Assembly (NCBI RefSeq): GCF_009857435.1
Contig: NZ_WWCK01000003.1
Location: 248,001-312,000 of the forward strand
Source of the DNA: Duganella rivi
Lineage (GTDB): Bacteria > Pseudomonadota > Gammaproteobacteria > Burkholderiales > Burkholderiaceae_D
DNA length: 64,000 nucleotides
Direction: 5' to 3'
Shown: positions 17,169 to 27,350 of the stretch, one piece after another
Layout of the letters: each line of letters opens with the position of its first letter
How positions within the stretch are numbered: position 1 is the stretch's first letter
The notes under the pieces: generated by a model
What the model saw: the letters and a program-made list of their open reading frames with translations, nothing else
Told to the model about the DNA's origin: nothing
The model's database searches: none
Made by a program: the position numbers and the translations under genes

Positions 17169-18302
17169 TCATTCACTGGACAAGAGCACAGAAATGTAGA
17201 GTAAAAATCTATCTTCCAACCGGGCCAGATCGAGGCCGGTGACTTCGCCGATGCGGCGCAGGCGGTAGTCCAGCGTGTTGCGGTGTATGTGCAGGGCGTC
17301 GGCGGTGGCGGCCGGATGGCCGTCTTGGGCGAACCAGGTTTCTAGTGTGCGGCGCAGCATATTTTTATTCTTGCCGAGTTTTTCTATGGGCGCGCGCAAC
17401 TGGCCGGCTTGCCATCCGGTGTTCAGGCCGGAGAGCAGTACAGGCAGGGTGTGGTTGTAATAACTGTATAGGTACTGGGGCTTTCCAGCCGCGTGGCCAC
17501 GTTCGCGCGTGCGGCCGATGTGGGCAGCGGTGCGCGCGCTTTGCCACGATGTCGCCACCTGCCCGATGCCGTGCAGGGCGATGCCCATGGTGAGGGCGTG
17601 CGGCTGCGGGCAGAGGTCGCGCAGTGCCGCTGCCAGGGCTTGCAGCTGCTTGTGATGGCCGGGGCCGGGCGCGTCGTAAAAATCGAGAATCGCCAGTTCC
17701 TGCGGGCTGGTTGCCGCCGTCATGGTGGCGGGCAGGCGCGCTTGCAGGCGCAGTTGCAGCGCTTGCAGATCGACTGGCGCGCGGCTGTCGTCCACCTCCA
17801 GCAGGTAGACCGCGTGCATGCGGTCGAGCTGCACGTTGAGCCGGTGCGCCCATGCCACCAGGTCGGCCCGGTTGGCGTGATCGCCGTTGATCAGATTAAG
17901 AACGAAGGCCTCGCGGTAGCGCGAATCGCGTTGCAGTTCGCCGGTCAGTTGCGCCTGTTCGAGGATCATCTCGGCGGTAAGGCGCACCAATTCGCCGAAC
18001 TGGCGGACGTCGTCCGGTGCCCCGCTCAAGCCTACTGCGCCGCACAATTGTCCGTGTACTGTCAGCGGCAAATTGATGCCCGGCTGGGCGCCGTGCAGGT
18101 TGCGCGCGCTGGCTTCGTCGATTTCCACCGTCAGTTGCTTGGCCAGGGCGAGCAGGGCGCCTGCATGTAGTTCGCCGATGCGGGCCGGATTGCCGCTGGC
18201 GATAATGCTGCCGTTGGCGTCCATGACGTTGACGTTGTAGGGGATGATGCGCATGGTGCGGGTAACAATATCCTGCGCCAGTGCCGTGCTTAGAATGTCC
18301 AT
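17169..18302 (-). CDS. cdaR: CdaR-type sugar diacid regulator
   Basis: 377 residues from the ATG at 18302 (MDILSTALAQDIVTRTMRIIPYNVNVMDANGSIIASG), the conserved start of CdaR. Longer in-frame extensions would read through the operator palindrome. Domains are an N-terminal diacid-binding region (residues 3-135), a GGDEF-like middle domain, and a C-terminal PucR HTH: AATADALHIHRNTLDYRLRRIGEVTGLDL at ~330-358. CdaR activates glucarate, galactarate and glycerate genes in E. coli. It is divergent from an MFS transporter and glycerate kinase, which fits that role. Confidence 0.87.
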   Translation of the reverse strand: MDILSTALAQDIVTRTMRIIPYNVNVMDANGSIIASGNPARIGELHAGALLALAKQLTVEIDEASARNLHGAQPGINLPLTVHGQLCGAVGLSGAPDDVRQFGELVRLTAEMILEQAQLTGELQRDSRYREAFVLNLINGDHANRADLVAWAHRLNVQLDRMHAVYLLEVDDSRAPVDLQALQLRLQARLPATMTAATSPQELAILDFYDAPGPGHHKQLQALAAALRDLCPQPHALTMGIALHGIGQVATSWQSARTAAHIGRTRERGHAAGKPQYLYSYYNHTLPVLLSGLNTGWQAGQLRAPIEKLGKNKNMLRRTLETWFAQDGHPAATADALHIHRNTLDYRLRRIGEVTGLDLARLEDRFLLYISVLLSSE

Positions 18303-18330
18303 GCACTGCATTTTAGGGCATTTGCACAAG

Positions 18331-18372
18331 ATTTGGCCGCTTGGGAAGGCCAAATTCGGGCGCACGGCCAAT
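18331..18372. promoter_or_regulatory. CdaR operator candidate
   Basis: The 130 bp divergent gap contains a perfect 8-bp inverted repeat ATTTGGCC-N9-GGCCAAAT (18331-18355). A further half-site-like GGCCAAT follows at 18366-18372. A -10-like TATCAT at 18405-18410 precedes the transporter gene. The palindrome sits upstream of it, as expected for an activator. Binding is inferred. Confidence 0.55.
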
Positions 18373-18432
18373 GCTTTTTTGTGATCGATTCCAGATAATC
18401 GCCGTATCATTAAAAAGACACTGGAGACTATC

Positions 18433-19758
18433 ATGAGCACTTCCACCACCGCGGCGCAGGCCTGGCCGGCGGCGTCGGTCCTCGACGGCGCGTACAAAAA
18501 AGCCAGCTGGCATCTGATTCCGTTTATCTTCGTCTGCTACCTGTTCAATTATCTGGATCGCGTCAACGTCGGCTTTGCGAAGCTCGAGATGCTGGACGCG
18601 CTCAAATTGAGCAATACCGTTTATGGCTTAGGCGCCGGCATTTTCTTTATCGGCTATGTGCTGAGCGGCGTGCCGAGTAATCTGATCCTGCACAAAATCG
18701 GCGCGCGCCGCTGGATCTCGGTGATGATGATCGCGTGGGGCGGCCTGTCGGCCTGTATGCTGTTCGTGAACTCGCCAACCTCCTTCTACGTGCTGCGCTT
18801 CTTTACCGGCGTGGCCGAAGCGGGCTTCTTCCCCGGCATGGTGCTGTACTTTACGCACTGGTTCCCGACGCAGAAACGCGGTCAGGTGATGGCGCTGTTC
18901 ATGTCGGCGATTCCTATCTCCGGTTTGATCGGCGGCCCGCTGTCCGGCTGGATGCTGTCGCATTTCTCGTCCGGCCAAGGCGGCATGGCGGGCTGGCAGT
19001 GGCTGTTCCTGCTGCAAGGCCTGCCGACCGTGCTGCTGGGCGTTGGCGTGTATTTCTATCTCAACGACGGCATCGCGCAAGCCAAGTGGCTGAGCAGCGA
19101 AGAGAAATCCGCCATGCAGGCCGCGCTGGCCAGCGACGAGCAGCAGCGCGCCGCCACCAGCAATGTGGGCCAGTCGTTTAGCGCCGTGCTGCGTAATGGC
19201 AGCGTGTGGATGCTGGGTGTGATCTACTTCTGCATTCAAATGGGCGTGTATGCGATTAACTTCTGGCTGCCTTCGATTATCAAGTCGCTGGGCTTCCAAA
19301 GCGCGGTAACGGTGGGCTGGCTGAGCGCCATACCATATCTGCTGGCTGCCGTATTCATGGTGTGGGCCGGCCGCTCGGCCGACAAACACCGCGAGCGCCG
19401 CTTGCACGTGTCGCTGCCGATGGTGATGGGCCTCATTGGCCTGCTGATGGCGGCGAACTTCTCCAGCACTGCCTTGATCGTGATGATCGGCTTGAGCATG
19501 GCGACCATGGGCGCACTGGCGGCGCTGGCGCAGTTCTGGTCTTTGCCTGCGGCCTTCCTTGGCAGCGCCGCTGCTGCCGGTGGACTGGCGCTGATTAATT
19601 CGCTGGGCCAGATCGCCGGTTTCGTCAGCCCGTTCCTGGTCGGCTGGATTAAGGATGCGACGCAGAGCACCGATATGGCGCTGTATATTTTGTCCAGCGT
19701 GCTGCTGCTTGGTGCGATACTGGTGCTGCGCATTCCTGCGAAGCTGGTTAACCGTTAA
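18433..19758 (+). CDS. MFS transporter, sugar acid (ACS) family
   Basis: 441 residues with 12 membrane segments. The segments FNYLDRVNVGFAKLEML and FFPGMVLYFTHWFPTQKRGQ are typical of the anion:cation symporter family (GarP, GudP, ExuT, phthalate transporters). It carries D-glucarate, galactarate, glycerate or a related acid with protons. It is followed 12 bp later by glycerate kinase and faces a CdaR regulator, so a hexarate or glycerate substrate is likely. TGGAG lies 7-11 bases before the ATG. Confidence 0.87.
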   Translation: MSTSTTAAQAWPAASVLDGAYKKASWHLIPFIFVCYLFNYLDRVNVGFAKLEMLDALKLSNTVYGLGAGIFFIGYVLSGVPSNLILHKIGARRWISVMMIAWGGLSACMLFVNSPTSFYVLRFFTGVAEAGFFPGMVLYFTHWFPTQKRGQVMALFMSAIPISGLIGGPLSGWMLSHFSSGQGGMAGWQWLFLLQGLPTVLLGVGVYFYLNDGIAQAKWLSSEEKSAMQAALASDEQQRAATSNVGQSFSAVLRNGSVWMLGVIYFCIQMGVYAINFWLPSIIKSLGFQSAVTVGWLSAIPYLLAAVFMVWAGRSADKHRERRLHVSLPMVMGLIGLLMAANFSSTALIVMIGLSMATMGALAALAQFWSLPAAFLGSAAAAGGLALINSLGQIAGFVSPFLVGWIKDATQSTDMALYILSSVLLLGAILVLRIPAKLVNR

Positions 19759-19770
19759 GAGCACAAGCCG

Positions 19771-20916
19771 ATGAAAATAGTCATAGCGCCCGATTCGTTT
19801 AAAGAGAGCCTGACGGCGATGGCCGTGGCGAACGAAATCGAGGCCGGCTTCCGTGAGATCTTCCCGGACGCCGAGTACCGCAAGCTGCCGGTCGCCGATG
19901 GCGGCGAAGGCACGGTGCAGGCCATGATCGACGCCAGCCGCGGTAAGCTGGTGGGCCTGGAAGTCACCGGCCCGCTGGGCGAACCGGTATCGGCGTTCTA
20001 CGGCTTGATGGGCGACGGTCACACGGCGGTGATTGAAATGGCCGCCGCCAGCGGTCTTGAACTGGTCGCGCCGTCGCAGCGCAACCCGCTGCGCACCACC
20101 AGCTATGGCACTGGCCAATTGATACTGCATGCGCTCAACGCCGGGGCGCGCCGCTTTGTGCTGGGCGTGGGCGGCAGCGCTACCAACGACGGCGGCGCAG
20201 GCATGCTGCAAGCGCTGGGCGGCAAGCTGCTGGATGCTACCGGCGCGGAGCTCGCGGCGGGTGGCGGCGCCCTGAATATGCTGGAGCGGATCGACTTGTC
20301 CGGCCTCGACGCGCGCATCAAGGATAGCGTGTTCGATGTGGCCTGCGATGTCAGTAATCCTCTGGTCGGCCCGCAAGGCGCATCGGCCATTTTCGGCCCG
20401 CAGAAAGGCGCGACGCCGGAAATGGTGGCGCGCCTGGACGACAACCTGCGCCACTACGCCGCCATCATCGTCCGCGATGTCGGGCAGGACGTAGCCGAAG
20501 TGCCGGGCGCCGGCGCCGGCGGCGGCATAGGGGCGGCCATGATGGTATTCCTCGGCGGCCGTCTGCGGCCAGGCAGCGAGATCGTTACGGCGGCTGTCGG
20601 ACTGGATGCAGCGGTGGCTGACGCGGACTTGGTGATCACCGGCGAAGGCCGCATCGACGGCCAAACCATCCACGGCAAAACGCCGATCGGCGTGGCCCGC
20701 GTGGCGCAGCGCCACGGCAAGCCGGTGATCGCGATCGCCGGATCGCTGGCTACCGGTGCGCCGGTGGTGCATGCACACGGCATCGATGCGGTATTCGGAG
20801 CGGTCAGCCGCCCATGCACGGTAGAGGAGGCGCTGGCCGCCGCCGCTGCAAACGTGCGCTGCGCCGCCCGCAATATCGCCGCTACGTTACGATTGGGAGC
20901 TGGCCTGGGCTTGTGA
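19771..20916 (+). CDS. garK: Glycerate 2-kinase
   Basis: 381 residues, the family's normal length. The opening [27 protein letters not shown], then PVADGGEGT near 49-57 and [16 protein letters not shown] near 132-147, are the classic GarK/GlxK motifs. The enzyme phosphorylates glycerate with ATP, yielding 2-phosphoglycerate, the last step of glucarate/galactarate or glyoxylate catabolism in the cytoplasm. It is cotranscribed with the MFS permease. The tartronate semialdehyde reductase and aldolase that normally complete this route are not in the window. Confidence 0.93.
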   Translation: MKIVIAPDSFKESLTAMAVANEIEAGFREIFPDAEYRKLPVADGGEGTVQAMIDASRGKLVGLEVTGPLGEPVSAFYGLMGDGHTAVIEMAAASGLELVAPSQRNPLRTTSYGTGQLILHALNAGARRFVLGVGGSATNDGGAGMLQALGGKLLDATGAELAAGGGALNMLERIDLSGLDARIKDSVFDVACDVSNPLVGPQGASAIFGPQKGATPEMVARLDDNLRHYAAIIVRDVGQDVAEVPGAGAGGGIGAAMMVFLGGRLRPGSEIVTAAVGLDAAVADADLVITGEGRIDGQTIHGKTPIGVARVAQRHGKPVIAIAGSLATGAPVVHAHGIDAVFGAVSRPCTVEEALAAAAANVRCAARNIAATLRLGAGLGL

Positions 20917-20953
20917 TAAAGTTCTCGCCATATCCGTACTAGGGACGACTTTC

Positions 20954-23368
20954 ATGGCGAGAGGCGGGGTGCCGTCGATTAAGGTGCAAATCTACACGCT
21001 GGTGTGGGCATGCGCCTTGCCGGCCATTGTCGGCTTCTCATTACTGACGGCGCACTTCATCGACCGCGAGCGCGAGCAAATCAAGATCGACACGCTGATC
21101 ACGGCGCGCGCCCTGATACAGGCCGTGGATCGTGATCTCAACACCGGCATCTCGGTGGCGCTGGCGCTATCGCATTCACCCAATCTGGACAAGGGCGACT
21201 TCGCCGCCTTCCACGCGGAGGCCAGCAAGGCGCTGCGCCCCGAATTCCCCGGCTTTAATTTCGTCCTCAGTGACCGCGACTCGGTGCAGCTGCTGAATAC
21301 CGCGCGGCCTTATGGGCCGGTGCTGCCGGATCCCGTCAGCGCGCCCCGCGTCCGTAAAGTGTTCGAGACCGGCAAGCCGGTGATCTCCGACTTGTTTATC
21401 GGCCTCGCGCTGAAACGGCCGCTGGTGGCGATACACGTGCCGGTTCTGCGCGGCGGTAAAGTCATCTACTGCATTTCCTCCGCCTTTGTGCCGGAGCGCC
21501 TTGGACAGGTGCTGAAAGAACAGCGGCTGCCACCCGACCGCGTGGTTGCCGTCTTCGACTCGCAAGGCGTGATCGTGGCGCGCACGCTGGATCCTGAGGG
21601 CTCGGTGGGCAAGAAAGGCGCGCAGTCGCTGCTGGTGCAGATGCCGGCGCGGATGGAGGCCGCCGTGGAAGCCACCACGCTGGAAGGCTTGCCGGTGTAT
21701 TCGATGTACAGCCGTTCCCCTGCGAGCGGCTGGTCGGTGGTGATCGGCGTGCCGCGCAGCGTGGTGTGGTCGGAGATGCTGGCGTCAATTAAGTGGATCA
21801 GTATCGTGGTGACTTTGCTGATGCTGGCCGGCTTCTGCGCCGCGTGGGTGTATGCGCGCAATATCAGCCGTTCGCTGGAGCAGGCCAACGCCGCCAAGGA
21901 TGCCTTCGTTGCCAACATGAGCCATGAACTGCGCACGCCGATGAACGCGGTGCTGGGGATGGCGCATTTATTAGGCTCCACCGAGCTATCGCCGGAGCAG
22001 CGCCGCTATCTGGAAATGATACGGGTGTCGGGGCAATCTCTGCTCGGCATCCTGAACGACATATTGGACTTCTCCAAGATGCAGGCCGGGAAAGTGGAGC
22101 TGCACCCGGTACGCTTTAAACTCGATGAGGTGATGCATTCGCTGGCGACCATCATGAGCGTCAGCGCAGGCGAAAAGGATCTGGAGCTGTGCATGGCGGT
22201 GGAGCCGGACGTGCCGCGTGTGCTGATTGGCGACGCGCTGCGCTTGCAGCAGATCCTGGTCAACCTCGCCGGCAACGCGATCAAATTCACCGAGCAAGGC
22301 GAAGTGTCGGTGCTGGTGCAGCGGATGAGCAGTTCGCCGCTGACGTTGCGCTTCAGCGTGCGCGACACCGGCATCGGCATGAACCCAGAACAGCTGGCGC
22401 GCTTGTTTTCCCCATTCACGCAAGGCGACCTGTCGTTCACGCGGCGCTTCGGCGGCACTGGCCTGGGCCTCACCATCACCAAGAACTTGATCGAGATGCT
22501 GGGTGGGACGATACAAGTCGATAGCGAGGCGGGCAAAGGCAGCGAGTTCCGCTTCACGCTGCAATTTATCGAAGCCGCAGACGCCGGCCCTGCGCGCGCC
22601 GCCAAGCCGCTGCATGTGCTGGTAGTGGATAGTAACCGCACCAGCCGCACCTTCATCGGCAAGACTATACGGGCATGGAATTGGACTAGCGATCGTGCCG
22701 CCTCCGGCGATGAAGCGCTGGCGCGGCTGCGCACCGGCACGCACTACGACGTAGTGCTGGTCGATGGCGTGGCGGCCATGCGCGCCGTGCAGGAGCTGAC
22801 GCCGGCGCCGGTGATTTGCATGGTCAACGCTTACAGGCGCGGGAAGCTGATGCTGGAGATGGAGCAAGCCAGCAGTGCCGCCTTCCTCACCAAGCCGGTG
22901 ACGGCATCGAGCCTGTTCGATGCGGTGCAGACGGCGCTGGCGCCTGCCGCGCAAGGCGGCGGCGTGCCCGCTGCGCCGCACGCGCCGGCGTTGAACGGTG
23001 TGCGCATCTTGCTGGTGGAGGATAACCCCATCAATCAAAACGTCGCCAAGGGCATACTGGAACACGCGCAGGCATCGGTCACGGTAGCGGACAACGGCCA
23101 GTTGGCGCTGGATCGCTTGAAGGATGGCCAGTACGACCTGGTGCTGATGGATGTGCAGATGCCGGTGATGGACGGCTTCACCGCTACCCGCAAGATACGC
23201 AGCGAGTTGGGACTAACGCTACCCGTCATCGCCATGACTGCCGGCGTGATGGAGTCGGAGCGCGAGCAGTGCACCAGCGCCGGCATGGATGACTTCATCG
23301 CCAAGCCGATCGACGTGGAGCAGATGTTCGCCACACTGGCACGCCACACTGCGCACCGCCTGGACTAA
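20954..23368 (+). CDS. Hybrid sensor histidine kinase with two receiver domains
   Basis: 804 residues. TM1 (~13-32) and TM2 (~276-300) flank a periplasmic dCache-like sensor. HisKA follows with phosphoacceptor His324 in [11 protein letters not shown]. The ATPase domain shows [16 protein letters not shown] and GGTGLGL. A first receiver (about 555-660) has Asp604 in VVLVDGVA but lacks the usual acidic pocket (VDSNRTSR instead of VEDNxxN), so it may be degenerate. The second receiver (~685-800) is canonical: [10 protein letters not shown] and Asp733 in [11 protein letters not shown]. No Hpt domain is present, so phosphotransfer would need a separate Hpt protein. The neighbouring convergent kinase carries one. 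Confidence 0.88.
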   Translation: MARGGVPSIKVQIYTLVWACALPAIVGFSLLTAHFIDREREQIKIDTLITARALIQAVDRDLNTGISVALALSHSPNLDKGDFAAFHAEASKALRPEFPGFNFVLSDRDSVQLLNTARPYGPVLPDPVSAPRVRKVFETGKPVISDLFIGLALKRPLVAIHVPVLRGGKVIYCISSAFVPERLGQVLKEQRLPPDRVVAVFDSQGVIVARTLDPEGSVGKKGAQSLLVQMPARMEAAVEATTLEGLPVYSMYSRSPASGWSVVIGVPRSVVWSEMLASIKWISIVVTLLMLAGFCAAWVYARNISRSLEQANAAKDAFVANMSHELRTPMNAVLGMAHLLGSTELSPEQRRYLEMIRVSGQSLLGILNDILDFSKMQAGKVELHPVRFKLDEVMHSLATIMSVSAGEKDLELCMAVEPDVPRVLIGDALRLQQILVNLAGNAIKFTEQGEVSVLVQRMSSSPLTLRFSVRDTGIGMNPEQLARLFSPFTQGDLSFTRRFGGTGLGLTITKNLIEMLGGTIQVDSEAGKGSEFRFTLQFIEAADAGPARAAKPLHVLVVDSNRTSRTFIGKTIRAWNWTSDRAASGDEALARLRTGTHYDVVLVDGVAAMRAVQELTPAPVICMVNAYRRGKLMLEMEQASSAAFLTKPVTASSLFDAVQTALAPAAQGGGVPAAPHAPALNGVRILLVEDNPINQNVAKGILEHAQASVTVADNGQLALDRLKDGQYDLVLMDVQMPVMDGFTATRKIRSELGLTLPVIAMTAGVMESEREQCTSAGMDDFIAKPIDVEQMFATLARHTAHRLD

Positions 23369-24279
23369 ACGGCCAGCCGCCACTCGACGCGATTACGGCC
23401 CGACTTCTTGGCCTGGTAGAGCAAGGTGTCGGCAGCGGAGAACAGTTCGCTGCAGGTTTCGGGTGCCGCGCTGTTTAGCGTTGCGCCTCCTGCGCTCACA
23501 GTGAGTACGGGCGCGACGCCCGAGGCTTCGTGCGGGATTTGCAGATCCACGATGGCGGCGCAGATGCAGCTGACGACTTGCTGCGCCTGGGCTGCCTCGG
23601 TGTCCGGCAATAGCAGCACTATCTCTTCGCCGCCGTAGCGCGCCGCCAGATCGGCAGGCCGCCGCAGGCCGGAAGCCGCAGTCCGCGCCACGGCGCGCAG
23701 CGCGCGGTCGCCGGCCGGGTGGCCGTAATGGTCGTTGTATTGTTTGAAGGCGTCGATATCCAGTAAGGCCAGCGACAAAGGCCGGCCGCTGCGGCGGCTG
23801 CGCTGCCATTCGGCCTCGTAGACTTCGTCGAAGCGGCGGCGGTTGGCCAATTCGGTCAGCCCGTCGACGTGCGCCAAATGTTCCAGCATGCGGCGCTGGC
23901 GCACCATTTGCAAATGCATGGCCACGCGCGCCATTACCACGGTCTCATTGAACGGCTTGGAGATGTAGTCGGCCGCGCCCATCTTCAAGCCATTGGCCTC
24001 ATCTTCCGGGCGGCCAAGGCCAGAGATGAAGATCACCGTGATGTGTGCCGTTTGCGCATCTGCGCGCAGGCGGCGCAGTACTTCATAGCCGTCCATGTCC
24101 GGCATGACCACGTCGAGCAGGATCAAGTCCGGCAGATGGCGCGCGGCGCGCTCCAGCGCCTGTTCGCCATTCTTTGCCAGCAGCACCGTATGTTCTGGCT
24201 TGAGCAGATCAGACAGCACTTGCCGATTGACGATGTCATCGTCAGCCACCAGCACTTTTTGAGTCCCCGCAAAATTCAT
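23365..24279 (-). CDS. Response regulator-diguanylate cyclase
   Basis: 304 residues. The receiver domain covers 8-125 with acidic pair DDD at 13-15 and phosphoacceptor Asp56 in [13 protein letters not shown]. The GGDEF domain follows (137-300) with active motif RYGGEEI and an inhibitory I-site RPAD five residues before it, so activity is probably feedback-limited by c-di-GMP. It makes c-di-GMP when phosphorylated. The start ATG overlaps the TGA of the upstream hybrid kinase (ATGA), so the two form a phosphorelay to c-di-GMP output. The 3' end overlaps the convergent hybrid kinase by 4 bp. Confidence 0.92.
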   Translation of the reverse strand: MNFAGTQKVLVADDDIVNRQVLSDLLKPEHTVLLAKNGEQALERAARHLPDLILLDVVMPDMDGYEVLRRLRADAQTAHITVIFISGLGRPEDEANGLKMGAADYISKPFNETVVMARVAMHLQMVRQRRMLEHLAHVDGLTELANRRRFDEVYEAEWQRSRRSGRPLSLALLDIDAFKQYNDHYGHPAGDRALRAVARTAASGLRRPADLAARYGGEEIVLLLPDTEAAQAQQVVSCICAAIVDLQIPHEASGVAPVLTVSAGGATLNSAAPETCSELFSAADTLLYQAKKSGRNRVEWRLAV

Positions 24280-27200
24280 TTGCTTACTTCCAGTTGGTTG
24301 TGCAGAGCGCGCGACAGGGCGCTCAGCGGCGCTAGCGCAGCCTGGTATTCGATGTCGTCTACGGCGCGCTGGACGGCCGATAGCGGTTCCGCATGGCGTA
24401 AGACCGCCGGCAGCGCCCGCAGTTCCGTCAGTACGTCTTCGGCACGGGCATCGTCGTTGCGCAGATAAGCTTCCAGGCGGGTGATCAGCAATCCCGCATC
24501 GCTGTCGCGGTAGCGCAGCGGTGCTGGTGCGTCGCCCAGCTGCGACAGGCCGCTGACCACGAGATCCAGCCCATCCGCCAATTCCGCGGCCAGCATGGCG
24601 ATGCGGTCGAGACGCTCGGTGCGCATGGCTTGCTCCAGCGCGTGCGCTTGCGCGGCCAGGTGGAAGGCGCCGATGTAGGCAGCGGTTGATTTCAGGTTGT
24701 GCGTCAGGCTATACAGCACCTCGTGCTGGCCGCTGGCAATCGCCTCGCGTACGGTTTGCGCGGCGGGCTGGTACTCATGCAGGAAGCCGCGGATGCGCTT
24801 ATCCAGGCGGGCGCGCTGGCGATCGACCCCCTCCAGCGCCAGTTGCCAATCCACGCCCGGTATCGACGGCAGCGGTGCGCCGGCGCGAGCGTTGTCGGTC
24901 GGCGGCGGGGTCATTTGGAGCGCGGCGCTGGTCTGTGCGCGGCGCGCGGCAAGACGCGATGGCGGAATCCATTTAATCAGCGCGCGGAACAACTGCTCCG
25001 GCACGACAGGCTTGGTGAGATGGTCGTTCATGCCGGCGGCCAGGCTCTTGTCGCGGTCTCCCGCCATCGCATAGGCAGTCATGGCGACGATAGGCAGGTG
25101 CTCGCAGCGTTGCATGGCGCGGATGCGGCGGGTGGCGGTGAAGCCGTCCATTTCGCGCATTTGCACGTCCATGAGTACCAGGTCGTAGTCCGCCTGCTCG
25201 ATCATGTGCAGCGCTTCGAGGCCATGTTCGGCGATGTCGATCTGCATACGGGCGGCGGACAGGAAGTCCAGTGCTACCTCGCGGTTGTTGGCGTTGTCCT
25301 CCACCAGCAGAATGCGCGCGCCGTCCAGCGCCGACAGGTCACGCATCGCCAGGCCGGCGCTATCCGAGCGGCGTAGTTCGCGCGCTGGCTGCTGGTGATG
25401 CAGCGGCCAATCGACTGCCGTAGTGCCGTTGTCGGCGATGCCCAGGCGGACGATGAAGCTGAAGCGGCTGCCGATGCCGGCGCTGCTGGATACCTTGATG
25501 TCGCCGCCCATCAGCTGTACCAGCTGGCGCGAGATGCTGAGTCCCAGTCCGGTGCCGCCGTACTTGCGGGTAGTGGTGGCGCCGGCCTGGTTGAACGATT
25601 CGAACAAGCCTTCGACCTGCGATGGCCGCATGCCGATGCCGGTGTCGCTCACGGAGAAGCGCAGCGCCACGGTATCCGCCGTCTTGTCCATTAGTTCGAC
25701 GGCGACGATGATCTCGCCGCGCTCGGTGAATTTGACGGCGTTGCTGGTGAGGTTGATCAGGATCTGGCTCAGGCGCAGCGGGTCGCCGATCAGGCGCGCC
25801 GGTATGCTGGCGTCGGCGCGCATCTTTAACTCCACGCGTGCAGCGTCGGACTTGATGACGGTAAGGGTGGCCAGGTGATCCAGCATCTCTTGCAGGTTGA
25901 ATGGCACGGACTCCAGTCCCAGCTTGCCCGCCTCAATTTTGGAGAAATCGAGAATGTCGTTGATCACGGCCAGCAGGTGCTCGCCCGCGCCGAGAATTTT
26001 GCCGAGGTAGTTTTGCAGCTTGGGATTCGGCTCGGTCATCAGCGCCAGCCGGCTCATGCCGATGATGGCGTTCATCGGCGTGCGAATCTCGTGGCTCATG
26101 TGGGCTAGGAATTCGGACTTGGTGCGCGTGGCTTCTTCCGCGCGCAGCATGGCGGTCTGCATGGCCTTGGTGCGCAGGCCGAGGATGCGGGTGAACAGCA
26201 GCATGTCGACCATATTCCCGAACTGTAGCGCGTGCATCGTCCAGAAGTTGGCGTCTACCTTGCCGCTAATGACCTGGCTCAGCACCGCAGACGAGGTAAA
26301 GCTGACGCCCCAGCCGACCAGGAAGTAGACGCCGACCGCATCGCCGCGGCGGGCGCGCAAGTAGGCGCCCGGTAGACCGAGCAGCATCGGCATCACGCCC
26401 AAGGTGCTGACGATGATGACCAGTGTCTCCACGCCCATGATGTCGGTGATATAGGCGAGGGCGCTGATGACGCACAGCGCCGCACCGGTCTTCATCAAGC
26501 GGCTGAAGATGCGATCCTTGCCGGGACGCGCGAGCGCCTGTTCGACGAACAGATAGGCGCCGCAGGAGGCGGTCAGCGCGAACACGCCGCCGGCATGAAT
26601 GCTCATCCAGGCACTGTTGTTCCACAGGTATTGGTGTCCGAGCCCGAAGAACTCGACCGAGAACAGCGTGGTGCCCAGCACCAGCAGCGCAAACTTTCCA
26701 TACAGCGGCTCGCGCAGCGTGGCCCATTGCGCAAGGCTGTACAGCAGCAGGCACAAACTCAGCCCGGTCAACACGCCTTGCAGCATTTGCTCGTTGAGCG
26801 CAGCGCCGTGGAAGCTGGCAGGACGCGAGAAGCTGATCGGCAGGATCATCGCTCCTTCGTTCTCGATCCTCAGCAGCAGAACGTGTTCGGCGCCGGGCGT
26901 CAGATGCAGCAGGGCTGCCGGGACGCGGCCGCGCGGCTTGCTGTCGCTGTCCGCTTGCAGATTGCCGGTGACTTGATGCTGGGTGATGCGGCCCTCAGTC
27001 GTTACGTAGACGTCGATGCGGTTCAGCACTGCGTAGTCGATACTGAGGATCCACTCGCCATCGCTATGCGCGGCCAGCGCCACCGGAATGCGCAGCCACA
27101 CGACGTCCTTGTGCACGCCCAGCGTGGCGTAGGCGGAGTTGGCAACGGCATAGTGTTCAACGGCGGCCAGCGCCGCTTCCGGCGTCAGCTTGCCGCCCGT

Positions 27201-27347
27201 ATCGTGCATGACTTTAACGGCGGGCCAAGCTTCTATTACATCGTGCTGGCCATTGAGCACCAGCGGCCCGGAACCGGCATAGGCCACGCAAGGCAGGAAG
27301 GCCAGCGTGAGGATCAGCAGCAGGTAGCGGGTCAGGTGCATCAGCAT
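24276..27347 (-). CDS. 7TMR-DISM hybrid histidine kinase with REC and Hpt
   Basis: 1023 residues. After a signal peptide, residues ~30-180 are the extracytoplasmic 7TMR-DISMED2 domain (GEWILSIDYAVLNRIDVYV), and ~195-400 the seven-helix 7TMR-DISM region. HisKA has His419 in HMSHEIRTPMNAIIGMS; the ATPase shows NAVKFTERGE, DTGIGM and GGTGLGL. The receiver has Asp727 in LMDVQMREMDG. The C-terminal Hpt domain has His883 in SLTHNLKSTAAY. All relay residues are present, so phosphate can pass His419, Asp727, His883 and then to the GGDEF regulator encoded next. Its ATG follows the TonB receptor stop by 3 bp, which suggests that receptor and sensor work on one ligand. Confidence 0.9.
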   Translation of the reverse strand: MLMHLTRYLLLILTLAFLPCVAYAGSGPLVLNGQHDVIEAWPAVKVMHDTGGKLTPEAALAAVEHYAVANSAYATLGVHKDVVWLRIPVALAAHSDGEWILSIDYAVLNRIDVYVTTEGRITQHQVTGNLQADSDSKPRGRVPAALLHLTPGAEHVLLLRIENEGAMILPISFSRPASFHGAALNEQMLQGVLTGLSLCLLLYSLAQWATLREPLYGKFALLVLGTTLFSVEFFGLGHQYLWNNSAWMSIHAGGVFALTASCGAYLFVEQALARPGKDRIFSRLMKTGAALCVISALAYITDIMGVETLVIIVSTLGVMPMLLGLPGAYLRARRGDAVGVYFLVGWGVSFTSSAVLSQVISGKVDANFWTMHALQFGNMVDMLLFTRILGLRTKAMQTAMLRAEEATRTKSEFLAHMSHEIRTPMNAIIGMSRLALMTEPNPKLQNYLGKILGAGEHLLAVINDILDFSKIEAGKLGLESVPFNLQEMLDHLATLTVIKSDAARVELKMRADASIPARLIGDPLRLSQILINLTSNAVKFTERGEIIVAVELMDKTADTVALRFSVSDTGIGMRPSQVEGLFESFNQAGATTTRKYGGTGLGLSISRQLVQLMGGDIKVSSSAGIGSRFSFIVRLGIADNGTTAVDWPLHHQQPARELRRSDSAGLAMRDLSALDGARILLVEDNANNREVALDFLSAARMQIDIAEHGLEALHMIEQADYDLVLMDVQMREMDGFTATRRIRAMQRCEHLPIVAMTAYAMAGDRDKSLAAGMNDHLTKPVVPEQLFRALIKWIPPSRLAARRAQTSAALQMTPPPTDNARAGAPLPSIPGVDWQLALEGVDRQRARLDKRIRGFLHEYQPAAQTVREAIASGQHEVLYSLTHNLKSTAAYIGAFHLAAQAHALEQAMRTERLDRIAMLAAELADGLDLVVSGLSQLGDAPAPLRYRDSDAGLLITRLEAYLRNDDARAEDVLTELRALPAVLRHAEPLSAVQRAVDDIEYQAALAPLSALSRALHNQLEVSK

Positions 27348-27350
27348 GGA

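Noticed and set aside
18628-20778. 716-codon open frame on the minus strand
   Set aside because: Antisense to the MFS transporter and garK, which both have clear family motifs.
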